This document shows, piece by piece, positions 1 through 7,585 of a DNA stretch of 64,000 nucleotides. A program made the position numbers and the translations under genes. The DNA is from Prevotella sp. UBA6994 (lineage in GTDB: Bacteria > Bacteroidota > Bacteroidia > Bacteroidales > Bacteroidaceae): NCBI GenBank assembly GCA_002449845.1, contig DJXW01000042.1:92366-156365 (forward strand), read 5' to 3'. Position 1 is the stretch's first letter. Each line of letters opens with the position of its first letter. Below the pieces are notes generated by a model that saw only the letters and a list, made by a program, of their open reading frames with translations, made no database searches and was not told the origin of the DNA.

Positions 1-42
1 ACCATCGGTTTCTTGATTGGTGACCATCGGTTTCTTGATGAG
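1..42. repeat. Two-copy 22-bp tandem repeat at window edge
   Basis: The motif ACCATCGGTTTCTTGAT occurs twice (at 1 and at 23) with a 22-bp period. It lies just downstream of the leftward small gene that stops at 56. It may continue to the left of the window, so copy number cannot be judged. Confidence 0.5.
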
Positions 43-55
43 TTACCGAATGGGA

Positions 56-253
56 TTATGCTTTCCCTTTGTGTCTGTTGGCACGTTGGGTGCGGTATTT
101 GGCTTTTTGTTTGGCTGATCCGCTGCCATGTGCTCCCGTGATATAGGCTTTCTTCTTGGCTTTGGTTTTTACCTTCTCTTCATTGGAGTCGTTTTTCTTT
201 CCGCCACGTCCGAAGTGAATGCCATTTTCTAAAATGCTCTCAAAATCATCCAT
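56..253 (-). CDS. Small basic hypothetical protein (65 aa)
   Basis: I do not recognise a family. The N-terminal third is acidic (MDDFESILENG) and the rest is very rich in Lys, Arg and Gly, ending in a run of basic residues, so binding to nucleic acid is conceivable but only an inference. There is no signal peptide or membrane segment. It lies 77 nt downstream of the AICAR transformylase gene on the same strand and could be its last cotranscribed member, although a weak TATATTTA box in the gap at about 310 could give it its own promoter. Confidence 0.6.
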   Translation of the reverse strand: MDDFESILENGIHFGRGGKKNDSNEEKVKTKAKKKAYITGAHGSGSAKQKAKYRTQRANRHKGKA

Positions 254-330
254 GCCGTATCATGTATTTTCTTCGTAAATTGCATTCAAATAACATCGAT
301 GTCGTAAATATAGTTGTGAGAGGGCATTCT

Positions 331-1512
331 TTAGTGATGGAACAAGCGAATGCCAATAAATGCCATTGCAATTCCGTACTTATCGCAGGTTTCTATCACG
401 TTGTCGTCACGAACTGAACCACCAGCTTGCGCTATAAACTCTACACCACTCTTGTGAGCACGCTCAATATTGTCGCCGAATGGGAAGAATGCGTCACTGC
501 CCAATGCCACTTTGGTGTTTTGAGCTATCCAAGCCTTCTTCTCTTCCATCGTCAGCACTTCTGGCTTCTGCTTGAAGAATTGTTGCCAAGTACCTTCACG
601 AAGTACGTCGTCATGGTCTTCACTGATATACACGTCAATGGTGTTGTCGCGGTCTGCACGTCGGATGCCGTCAACGAAAGGTAAGTTCATCACCTTGGGA
701 TGTTGGCGAAGCCACCAGATGTCAGCCTTGTTGCCAGCCAAGCGCGTGCAGTGAATGCGACTTTGTTGTCCTGCACCAATACCGATGGCTTGTCCGTCCT
801 TGACGTAGCAAACGCTATTTGATTGAGTGTATTTCAATGTGATAAGAGAGATGATAAGGTCACGTTTGGCATCATCAGTGAAATTCTTGTTTTGAGTGGG
901 GATGTTTTCGAAGAGGGCAGGATCTCCCAGTTGTATCTCATTACGGCCTTGCTCGAACGTAATGCCAAATACATCCTTGTGCTCGATGGGTGCAGGTACG
1001 TAGCTTGGGTCAATCTTGATGACGTTGTATGTGCCTTTGCGCTTTGCTTTCAGTATTTCGAGAGCCTCGTCTGTATAAGCAGGGGCGATGACGCCATCAG
1101 AGACCTCACGCTTGATGAGATTGGCTGTAACGGCATCGCAGGTGTCGCTCAGGGCTACGAAGTCACCGTATGAGCTCATGCGGTCAGCGCCACGAGCACG
1201 GGCGTATGCACAAGCGATGGGAGAGAGTTCTTCCTGAATGTCATCTACAAAGTAGATTTTCTTCAAGGTGTCGCTCAATGGCAGTCCTACGGCAGCACCG
1301 GCTGGAGAAACGTGCTTGAAACTGGCTGCTGCAGCCAATCCTGTAGCAGCTTTCAGTTCTTTTACCAATTGCCAGGAATTGAGTGCGTCTAAAAAATTGA
1401 TGTAACCAGGACGACCATTCAACACTTCCAAAGGGAGTTCGCCTTCTTGCATGAAGATTCGTGAAGGCTTTTGGTTCGGATTGCATCCGTACTTTAAGGC
1501 AAGTTCTTTCAT
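331..1512 (-). CDS. Stand-alone AICAR transformylase (phosphoribosylaminoimidazolecarboxamide formyltransferase)
   Basis: Catalyses the formyl transfer from 10-formyl-THF to AICAR, the penultimate step of purine synthesis. The 393 residues correspond to the C-terminal AICARFT half of bifunctional PurH only; the N-terminal IMP cyclohydrolase half (about 200 residues) is absent and no remnant is visible upstream. The catalytic Lys-His pair is seen as K66-H67 in AAASFKHVSPAG, and the typical start (ALKYGCNPNQKPS) is intact, so this is a natural single-domain form, not a truncation. It sits 35 nt downstream of pyrD in the same direction, pointing to a mixed pyrimidine/purine operon. A full-length purH would be expected elsewhere in the genome to supply cyclohydrolase activity. 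Confidence 0.92.
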   Translation of the reverse strand: MKELALKYGCNPNQKPSRIFMQEGELPLEVLNGRPGYINFLDALNSWQLVKELKAATGLAAAASFKHVSPAGAAVGLPLSDTLKKIYFVDDIQEELSPIACAYARARGADRMSSYGDFVALSDTCDAVTANLIKREVSDGVIAPAYTDEALEILKAKRKGTYNVIKIDPSYVPAPIEHKDVFGITFEQGRNEIQLGDPALFENIPTQNKNFTDDAKRDLIISLITLKYTQSNSVCYVKDGQAIGIGAGQQSRIHCTRLAGNKADIWWLRQHPKVMNLPFVDGIRRADRDNTIDVYISEDHDDVLREGTWQQFFKQKPEVLTMEEKKAWIAQNTKVALGSDAFFPFGDNIERAHKSGVEFIAQAGGSVRDDNVIETCDKYGIAMAFIGIRLFHH

Positions 1513-1547
1513 TCTATTATATATTAATAATGTTTGTATTCATTTGA

Positions 1548-2453
1548 TTAGATGCACCCGATAATCTCGTGTACCGATTTGCATCCATGTGCGTCAAGCC
1601 AGTCGTTGATGCCATGAATGACCTTGGTGGTGACGGTTGGGTCTATAAAGTTGGCTGTACCAATCTCGATAGCTGTTGCGCCTACCATCAGAAACTCAAT
1701 GGCGTCTTTGGCATTGCAGATACCGCCAAGACCGATAACGGGAATCTTTACCGAATGGGCTACTTGCCACACCATACGCAAGGCAATAGGCTTAATGGCA
1801 GGTCCGCTCAGACCGCCAGTTCCGATGCTTAGCAGGGATTTTCGTTTTTCGATGTCAATAGCCATTCCCATTAGTGTATTAATGAGCGAGACTGCATCTG
1901 CTCCCTCATTTTCGCAAGCATTCGCAATCTCTGCAACGTTTGTTACGTTGGGAGAGAGCTTAACGATGAGGGTCTTGCTGTACTTGGCTCTTACAGCTCG
2001 TACAACGCTCGCTGCTCCTTCGGGAGTTACGCCAAATGCCATACCTCCTTGTTTTACGTTTGGGCATGAGATGTTGAGCTCAATAGCGGGAATATTCGGG
2101 AGTGAATCAATGCGTGAGGCACATTCTGCATAGTCGTCTGGCGAGTTGCCACTCACGTTTACGATCATGTTGGTATCTATATCCTTGATTTGGGGATAGA
2201 TGTGCTGGCAGAAATAATCTACTCCCTTATTTTGAAGTCCCACGCAATTGAGCATACCAGATGCCGTTTCTGCCATACGAGGATAATCGTTGCCCTCTCG
2301 TGGGTGGAGTGTAGTACCTTTGACGATAATGCCACCAAGCGTGTCTAACGGAACAAGGTCGGCAAACTCAAGTCCATATCCAAATGTCCCCGATGCTGTC
2401 ATAACGGGGTTTTTCAACTTGAGACTATTGATGTTAACATTTAGATTTGCCAT
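1548..2453 (-). CDS. pyrD: Dihydroorotate dehydrogenase, catalytic subunit (class 1B)
   Basis: Oxidises dihydroorotate to orotate in pyrimidine synthesis, using FMN and passing electrons to PyrK. The 301-residue protein starts with the class 1 signature (LKNPVMTASGTFGYG) and carries the active-site cysteine C130 in ELNISCPNVKQGG; class 1 enzymes use Cys here while class 2 enzymes use Ser. Lys in IVKLSPNVT and the FMN phosphate loop (GLGGI, IGTAN) are present. No membrane-binding extension exists, as expected for a cytosolic class 1 enzyme. Its start overlaps the end of pyrK by 13 bp, typical of translational coupling between the two subunits. Confidence 0.96.
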   Translation of the reverse strand: MANLNVNINSLKLKNPVMTASGTFGYGLEFADLVPLDTLGGIIVKGTTLHPREGNDYPRMAETASGMLNCVGLQNKGVDYFCQHIYPQIKDIDTNMIVNVSGNSPDDYAECASRIDSLPNIPAIELNISCPNVKQGGMAFGVTPEGAASVVRAVRAKYSKTLIVKLSPNVTNVAEIANACENEGADAVSLINTLMGMAIDIEKRKSLLSIGTGGLSGPAIKPIALRMVWQVAHSVKIPVIGLGGICNAKDAIEFLMVGATAIEIGTANFIDPTVTTKVIHGINDWLDAHGCKSVHEIIGCI

Positions 2454-3220
2454 AACAATTTTTTGATGTTAAAGACAGGTCCCTCTTTGCAGACACAAAG
2501 ATTTCCCTCAATGGTTTTCTCTACACAACATAAGCAGGCACCAAGTCCGCAAGCCATGTTGTTTTCCAAAGACACTTCACACTCTATATGAGCTTTGTTG
2601 GCGTATCGAGCTACTGCCATCATCATAGGCTTAGGACCACAAGTATAAATCTTATGGAACTGTTTTTTGTTGAGAATGGAGTGGTTTGTTACGAATCCTT
2701 TTTCTCCTTCGCTACCGTCTTCAGTAGTAATGAGTACTTCTCCCATTTTTTTGAAGAAATCTAATTCTACAAGGTCGTTTTTACTACGTGCACCTAACAA
2801 TAAGGTGGGTTTTCCGCCCATGTCTTTGATAGATTGAGAGAGGTATAACAAAGGGGCTACACCAACTCCACCGCCAATCAAAAGACATTCTTCATCGGGG
2901 GATGATGGGATGGTAAACCCATTGCCAAGTGGCAAGACGCAATTGAGCGTGTCGTTGACGTGTAACTTGGAAAGACGGCGGGTACCATCGCCTATAGCGG
3001 CAACCAATAACCATAACTCGTTGTTGGCATAGTCAACAAAGTTGATGGAGATTGGGCGACGTAGAAAAGTGGTGGGGGAGTCGTCAATACGTACCTCTAC
3101 GAATTGACCAGGTAACATCTTAGGGAGTGGGTTGTTCTTGTCCGTAAGTCGCAATAGCACATATCGTTCGTTAATATGCTCTATCGAACGGACACATAAA
3201 TCTAAACAAAACATTTTCAT
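2441..3220 (-). CDS. pyrK: Dihydroorotate dehydrogenase electron-transfer subunit
   Basis: Iron-sulfur flavoprotein that lets class 1B PyrD pass electrons to NAD+. The 259 residues show an FAD-binding barrel (GQFVEVRI, FLRRPISI), an NAD-binding region (LIGGGVGVAPLLYL) and a C-terminal 2Fe-2S cluster site, with cysteines in MACGLGACLCC and the last ligand in NLCVCKEGPVF. First gene of the leftward operon pyrK-pyrD-AICARFT. A -7 box (TATCTTTG on the minus strand, 3244-3251) lies 24 bp upstream of the start codon. Confidence 0.95.
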   Translation of the reverse strand: MKMFCLDLCVRSIEHINERYVLLRLTDKNNPLPKMLPGQFVEVRIDDSPTTFLRRPISINFVDYANNELWLLVAAIGDGTRRLSKLHVNDTLNCVLPLGNGFTIPSSPDEECLLIGGGVGVAPLLYLSQSIKDMGGKPTLLLGARSKNDLVELDFFKKMGEVLITTEDGSEGEKGFVTNHSILNKKQFHKIYTCGPKPMMMAVARYANKAHIECEVSLENNMACGLGACLCCVEKTIEGNLCVCKEGPVFNIKKLLWQI

Positions 3221-3243
3221 TGCAGTAAGATGAATTATTTTTG

Positions 3244-3251
3244 CAAAGATA
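3244..3251 (-). promoter_or_regulatory. -7 promoter box of the pyrK operon
   Basis: The minus strand reads TATCTTTG, a match to the Bacteroidetes -7 consensus TAnnTTTG, 24 bp before the pyrK start codon. Confidence 0.6.
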
Positions 3252-3299
3252 ATGTTTTATCTGTATTTATTTCTATAAAAATGTTGATTTTTTACTATA

Positions 3300-3764
3300 T
3301 TATTGTTTTTTAGGAACAAATGTTTCCCATGTTTGATCATCATAGAAAATACGTATTTCAGTGATTTGTCTTTGTGGCTTGTCAACATATTTGACAACTG
3401 TTTCGGTCTTTTTTATTGGTGTGTTTTGTACACCCTGTTGAAAAAGAGGTTCTGAATCTACATTTTGTGGTGTAGAAGGTACGTCAAAATCCAGAAATTG
3501 TTGGGAAATAGGTTTTGTTTCTACGTTTTGATGGGTTGGGGTAGAGGTTTGGGAATCAAGATACATAGGCTCTTTACCAAACATAAGCCAATCTGTGGAG
3601 AGATTTGGAATCTTATTTTTGATAGCCTCAACCATATTGAGAGTGGGGCGGGTACGACCGTTGAAGATACTGCTCAATGACGCTGGTGATATTTGTATAA
3701 ACTGAGCGAACGTCTGCTGAGTCATGTGCTGACTCTCCATAACCATTTTAATTCTATCTTTCAT
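3300..3764 (-). CDS. XRE-type helix-turn-helix DNA-binding protein
   Basis: 154 residues. Residues 1-65 form an HTH_3-like domain: MTQQTFAQFIQISPASLSSI covers the two recognition helices and is followed by FNGRTRPTLNMVEAI. The remainder is Gln/Thr/Pro-rich and probably unstructured, with a short conserved-looking end (RQITEIRIFYDDQTWETFVP) that resembles tails of other Bacteroidetes XRE regulators. It is transcribed alone from a -7 box at 3816-3823. An ACCCC/GGGGT palindrome in its leader is a candidate autoregulatory operator. Target genes are not evident. Confidence 0.85.
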   Translation of the reverse strand: MKDRIKMVMESQHMTQQTFAQFIQISPASLSSIFNGRTRPTLNMVEAIKNKIPNLSTDWLMFGKEPMYLDSQTSTPTHQNVETKPISQQFLDFDVPSTPQNVDSEPLFQQGVQNTPIKKTETVVKYVDKPQRQITEIRIFYDDQTWETFVPKKQ

Positions 3765-3784
3765 GTTGTTTTATTGTAAATAGT

Positions 3785-3799
3785 ACCCCAAATAGGGGT
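3785..3799. promoter_or_regulatory. Palindromic candidate operator in HTH gene leader
   Basis: ACCCCAAATAGGGGT is a perfect 5-bp inverted repeat around a 5-bp centre. It sits between the -7 box (3816-3823) and the start codon (3764), where a bound repressor would block transcription. Confidence 0.4.
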
Positions 3800-3815
3800 T
3801 TTATCTAAGATTTTA

Positions 3816-3823
3816 CAAAGGTA
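3816..3823 (-). promoter_or_regulatory. -7 promoter box of the HTH gene
   Basis: Minus strand TACCTTTG; a TTG about 20 bp further upstream can serve as the -33 element. Confidence 0.55.
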
Positions 3824-4540
3824 AAACAAATTTTCCATTTGTGCAACAATTATGAATGAAATTTTTAATTTAATGTTTTAAATATTGAGATTTAAATATA
3901 TAAATTTATGATTTTAAAATATGAATAAATCAATAAAATATTGTTTAATAAAGAACATCTCAAAATCAATTACAATTTTCAGACTTTAATATAAGAATAT
4001 AAATAATTGGCTTTCAGTTGATTATGTATGATTTAACGGATAAAAAACAACCAATATGCATTATTTTAGATAAGTAGAACCTATAAAATATAAAAGTATA
4101 TTCTTATAAAAATGATATAACTTATTGATAGTTAATAACTAATAGTTTTATACGAATGATTGTATAATTATTCATTATAGTTTTGAAGTTCAAATATTTT
4201 AGTTTGTAAATCCAAATCAAATAGCAGCGTTACATGTTTATGTTTGAGAAATTTAGGAATATAAATACTGATAAAGCGATTTATAATTTTGAAGTATAAA
4301 TATTATATTTACAAACCAATATTCTAATAAATATACATTTCAAAACATTTAGCTCATGTTTTTAGAAAAAAGCGCGTTTTTTTAATAATTTCCTATCGAT
4401 GGTCGATTTCTTTAAAAAAATGGCTGTATTTTGAGCTTAAAAATGGTTTAACTTATTGAAAAACCAATTAGTTAAGCCATATTTTTAACATTTATAAAAC
4501 TTTCATTCTAGAGAAAAATTACACCTATTTTGTAAAGTTT
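3824..4540. other. AT-rich gene-free stretch
   Basis: About 720 bp of very AT-rich sequence with no plausible coding frame on either strand. The only structure I see is an imperfect hairpin at about 4442-4485 (ATGGTTTAACT against AGTTAAGCCAT) just downstream of holA, which may help end its transcript. Confidence 0.6.
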
Positions 4541-5587
4541 TCAGTGTAAAATGAAGAATATTAGTTCTTTCATAAGGTCTCCAGCACCCGTATTTGAGTT
4601 ATCTAACCCCTTAGTTTTAGCGTCAATCTCTCTTATTTTGGAAATTATCTGTAGAGTTTTAGTTCCGCTATAGTTTTTCATGCCTACTATATAGTCTTGC
4701 GCAGCCCAACTTCCACGTAGTTCGAGATACTGTGCAAGTGCATAATCGTTCCTTTTATCAGGTGCATAATAAGCAACCATGAGGTTTTGGAAGAAACTAA
4801 ATATATTTGGCAAAAAAGCGTATATAGAACCTGATTTAGGGTTGCTGTCAAAATATTTGATGATTTGATTTGCCTTATAGACATTGCGATTGATGATGGC
4901 GTTGCGTAATTCGAATGTATTAAATTCCTTGCTCACTCCTATCTCACGTTCTACGATGTCTGCCGTAATCTTACGTTTGCCTTCTGGCAGTGAAATCAAA
5001 ACCTTGTCAAGTTCCGATGCAAGACGGCTCAGATCAGAGCCTATATGGTCAGCAATCATTTGGCATGCTTTATAGTCTATACTGGCTTTTTGGTCTTTAA
5101 GATAGTTCTCGATAAAGCCAGGTAGTTCAGACTCGCGTTTCTTCTTGCTTTCATAGATGATACCGCCTATTGCCTCAATCTTTGAGAAAAGGCTGTTAAT
5201 GCCTTTTTTCTTGCGATCTAAGGCACCGTTCTTGTAACATAGTACGAGGACGGTAGATTTCATCACTTGCTTCTCTGCATATTTCTCGATTGCAGACCAG
5301 TCTCGTAGGTTCTGTGCTTCTTTCACCACTACCACTTGGTATTCTGCCATCATGGGGTATCTGCGAGCCAAGTCCACGATTTGTGAGCTATTGATATCCG
5401 CTCCATAGATAATGGTTTGGTTGAAATCACGCTCCTCTTCGGGCAAAACGTGATCTGAGATATAATCGGCAATCAAGTCTATATAATAAGATTCTTCGCC
5501 CATTAAAATATAAATAGGGGCAAAGTGACGTGACTTTAAATTGCGCATGATTGCATCAAAGGTTTGACTTGTTTTCTTTTCTGCCAT
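4541..5587 (-). CDS. holA: DNA polymerase III subunit delta
   Basis: Clamp-loader subunit that opens the beta clamp during replication. The 348 residues begin with the family pattern (SRHFAPIYILMGEESYYIDLIADYI), continue with the AAA+-like domain without a functional Walker A motif, as expected for delta, and end with the helical collar domain (GSWAAQDYIVGMKNYSG, KTKGLDNS). Length is normal. It is divergent from the nuclease-like gene at 5627, and the two share a palindromic promoter region. Confidence 0.93.
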   Translation of the reverse strand: MAEKKTSQTFDAIMRNLKSRHFAPIYILMGEESYYIDLIADYISDHVLPEEERDFNQTIIYGADINSSQIVDLARRYPMMAEYQVVVVKEAQNLRDWSAIEKYAEKQVMKSTVLVLCYKNGALDRKKKGINSLFSKIEAIGGIIYESKKKRESELPGFIENYLKDQKASIDYKACQMIADHIGSDLSRLASELDKVLISLPEGKRKITADIVEREIGVSKEFNTFELRNAIINRNVYKANQIIKYFDSNPKSGSIYAFLPNIFSFFQNLMVAYYAPDKRNDYALAQYLELRGSWAAQDYIVGMKNYSGTKTLQIISKIREIDAKTKGLDNSNTGAGDLMKELIFFILH

Positions 5588-5595
5588 TTTTTTAT

Positions 5596-5621
5596 TATCT
5601 TTGCATCATGTTGCAAAGATA
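5596..5621. promoter_or_regulatory. Palindromic divergent promoter (holA / HsdR_N-like gene)
   Basis: A perfect 10-bp inverted repeat, TATCTTTGCA and TGCAAAGATA, separated by 6 bp. Each arm is a -7 box (TATCTTTG): the left arm for the rightward gene at 5627 and the right arm for leftward holA (start 5587). The two promoters therefore overlap head on. Confidence 0.6.
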
Positions 5622-5626
5622 GTAAA

Positions 5627-6079
5627 ATGATTCCACTCAACCTACCAACTTACCCAATAAAATTATCGGGTACACGACAGAAACCTACCATATTCGACAT
5701 TTTGCGTCGTAAATATGTTGCCTTAACGCCAGAAGAGTGGGTAAGACAGCATTTCATCCATTTCCTCATTGAGCATAAGGGCTATCCTTCCAGTCTTTTG
5801 GCCAATGAGGTGCCGTTAAAGATAGGAGATAAAAGCTTACGAGCCGATTCCGTGCTTTATGATAGAGATATAAAGCCAAGGATTATCATGGAATACAAGG
5901 CTCCTTCCATTCCTCTTACGAGCCAGGTACTCAATCAGGTTAGCAATTACAATCGATTGCTTCACGTAGATTATGTAATCATCAGCAATGGCTTGCAACA
6001 TTTGTGCTGCAAGATGGACTATGCTAATCAGCAATATGTCGTGATGGAGGATATCCCCTCATATCAAGACATTCAATGA
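5627..6079 (+). CDS. HsdR_N-type (type I restriction enzyme R N-terminal) domain protein
   Basis: A 150-residue stand-alone protein with a PD-(D/E)xK-like core: RADSVLYD followed by RIIMEYKAP gives the D...ExK arrangement, preceded by EEWVRQHFIHFLI, which is typical of the family. Such single-domain proteins are common in Bacteroidetes and are not linked to a type I system; their role is unknown. I chose the ATG at 5627 because an earlier in-frame ATG at 5564 lies within divergent holA and upstream of the -7 box at 5596-5603. Confidence 0.82.
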   Translation: MIPLNLPTYPIKLSGTRQKPTIFDILRRKYVALTPEEWVRQHFIHFLIEHKGYPSSLLANEVPLKIGDKSLRADSVLYDRDIKPRIIMEYKAPSIPLTSQVLNQVSNYNRLLHVDYVIISNGLQHLCCKMDYANQQYVVMEDIPSYQDIQ

Positions 6080-6089
6080 CTCTATGTAT

Positions 6090-6470
6090 TTATTCGTATA
6101 AGTAAAACATCCTGTCCATCATCTGCCATTTCTCATCAGACGTGGCAGATGCGGCACAGTCTTGAAAGATTGCCATGTATTCTTCCCATTCCTGTTGCTT
6201 AGGCAGTGTAGCCAGTCGAGCCATGGCAGAGTCCCAATCAAAGTCTAAAGGTGTTTCCACAATCATTACCAGACGTGTTCCAAGGATATAAATCTCCATT
6301 TCTAATATCCCAACCTTGCGAATACCATCTAATATTTCTTTCCATGCATATTTCTCGCTATGTCTTTTCCGATATTCTTTGATTAGTTCAGGATTATCCT
6401 TCAAATCCATCGTTTGGCAATAGCGTTTTACGGGAATACCATATTCCTTCACTCTAAATCCTTCTGTCAT
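6090..6470 (-). CDS. rhaM: L-rhamnose mutarotase
   Basis: Interconverts alpha and beta anomers of L-rhamnose so that they can enter catabolism. Family features: YRKRHSEKYAWKEILDGIR, then GILEMEIYILGTRLVMIVE, a Trp-Glu-Glu-Tyr helix and the end WQMMDRMFYLYE. The start at 6470 gives 126 residues, close to related Bacteroidales proteins; an earlier ATG at 6521 would add a tail that lies inside a leader hairpin. The -7 box is at 6563-6570. It lies near, but not next to, a GH106-like rhamnosidase gene (12829-15213), consistent with rhamnose use. A fucose or other sugar mutarotase cannot be excluded. Confidence 0.82.
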   Translation of the reverse strand: MTEGFRVKEYGIPVKRYCQTMDLKDNPELIKEYRKRHSEKYAWKEILDGIRKVGILEMEIYILGTRLVMIVETPLDFDWDSAMARLATLPKQQEWEEYMAIFQDCAASATSDEKWQMMDRMFYLYE

Positions 6471-6505
6471 ATACAATTCTTTTATAGGTAAAATGATGTG
6501 AATAT

Positions 6506-6544
6506 GAATCTCGGTAACCAAACGCTTTTGATTAACCGAGATTC
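6506..6544 (-). promoter_or_regulatory. Leader hairpin before the rhamnose mutarotase gene
   Basis: GAATCTCGGTAA and TTAACCGAGATTC form a 12-bp stem with one bulge, inside the predicted leader (between the -7 box at 6563-6570 and the ATG at 6470). On the plus strand it is followed by CTTTTTC, so it could also act as a terminator for rightward transcripts. Confidence 0.4.
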
Positions 6545-6562
6545 TTTTTCTTATCTCAGGGA

Positions 6563-6570
6563 CAAAGATA
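6563..6570 (-). promoter_or_regulatory. -7 promoter box of the mutarotase gene
   Basis: Minus strand TATCTTTG upstream of the leader hairpin. Confidence 0.5.
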
Positions 6571-6622
6571 AAAAATTATTGTTGAACCACAAATGCAGTG
6601 ATAAGAAAAATGCTTATCTTCT

Positions 6623-7384
6623 TTACAGATTGATGAAAGTCTTCATCAATCTGCTGCGATATAAGAAACCTACTTTAACGTAGTCGATATTTTGAAATGG
6701 TGGGAAGAAGGTGCAAGTGTTGTCAATCACCTGAAATAAATATTCAATATTGATGATGTATTTCTGGTTCACTTGCAGGAAATGAGAGTCGAGAGATAAT
6801 ATCGTCTTTCCCGTTACGTTTCGCTTCAAGCTCACGGGCTTGTTCCTGTTGGCAATGATGATTTCCCACGTCCTACTCTTGCTGTTATATTGAAACAAGC
6901 CAATGTCCTTTAGTTTCACCATTTGGAAGTCTGTGGCATTGATGAACATGAGCAGGTTGTTCTCCGTTCTCAATATCTTTCCGTCTGTTTTGGGTACAGT
7001 TGGTGTTGATGCCGATTGCAAACGGCGCATGATGTCATTGAGGTCGTCGTCTTTGATGGGTTTCAATAAGAAGTCGAAGGCATTGTTCCTAAACGATTCC
7101 AGCATATAGTCAACGTATGAGGTATATACAATGATTTGGCAATGCCCTTGTACTTCTGCATCCAATCTTTCCATGAATTCTAGTCCCGTCATGTCTGGCA
7201 GTTCTATGTCTAAGAATAGCAGGTCTGGTTTCAATTCATAGACTGCTTTCAATCCGTCTTCTCCGTTATTGCATGTGCGTGCGATTGAAATGTGGGGGAA
7301 GCGCTTAAGATGTTCTACAAGATTTACAACATCTTCAGCGCAGTCCTCCACCACAACTGTTTTAATGTGGTCATGTTTAGTCAT
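6623..7384 (-). CDS. LytTR-family response regulator
   Basis: 253-residue transcription regulator. N-terminal receiver domain: acidic pocket VVVEDCAED, phospho-acceptor Asp in LLFLDIELPDMTG, Thr in IVYTSY and Lys in FLLKPI. C-terminal LytTR DNA-binding domain (RTENNLLMFINATDFQMVKLKDI, then SLDSHFLQVNQKYIINI). The start at 7384 was chosen because earlier in-frame codons lie upstream of the -7 box at 7452-7459 and have no family similarity. The TPR histidine kinase gene is 200 bp upstream in the same direction, so the two very likely form a two-component pair although each has its own promoter. Confidence 0.9.
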   Translation of the reverse strand: MTKHDHIKTVVVEDCAEDVVNLVEHLKRFPHISIARTCNNGEDGLKAVYELKPDLLFLDIELPDMTGLEFMERLDAEVQGHCQIIVYTSYVDYMLESFRNNAFDFLLKPIKDDDLNDIMRRLQSASTPTVPKTDGKILRTENNLLMFINATDFQMVKLKDIGLFQYNSKSRTWEIIIANRNKPVSLKRNVTGKTILSLDSHFLQVNQKYIINIEYLFQVIDNTCTFFPPFQNIDYVKVGFLYRSRLMKTFINL

Positions 7385-7451
7385 AAGATGATAATCCACG
7401 GTATAAAGATTTGCTATATATAATAATAATTTATCGCGTAAAAACGTTGTG

Positions 7452-7459
7452 CAAATATA
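7452..7459 (-). promoter_or_regulatory. -7 promoter box of the LytTR response regulator
   Basis: Minus strand TATATTTG, about 70 bp before the chosen start codon at 7384. Confidence 0.45.
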
Positions 7460-7585
7460 CAATTAATCTTTGAATCTTGCAAATACGAACATTTCTCAAG
7501 ATGGAACATAATTGGGAAATTTATGCTTAAACGATGGAAATAATGGTATAACCGCATAAAAATCGTGTATGACTTTTTTTTGAGA

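Noticed and set aside
4130..4320. AT-rich palindromic stretches that might be a replication origin
   Set aside because: No DnaA-box clusters, no dnaA, dnaN or gidA nearby; the AT content alone is not enough.
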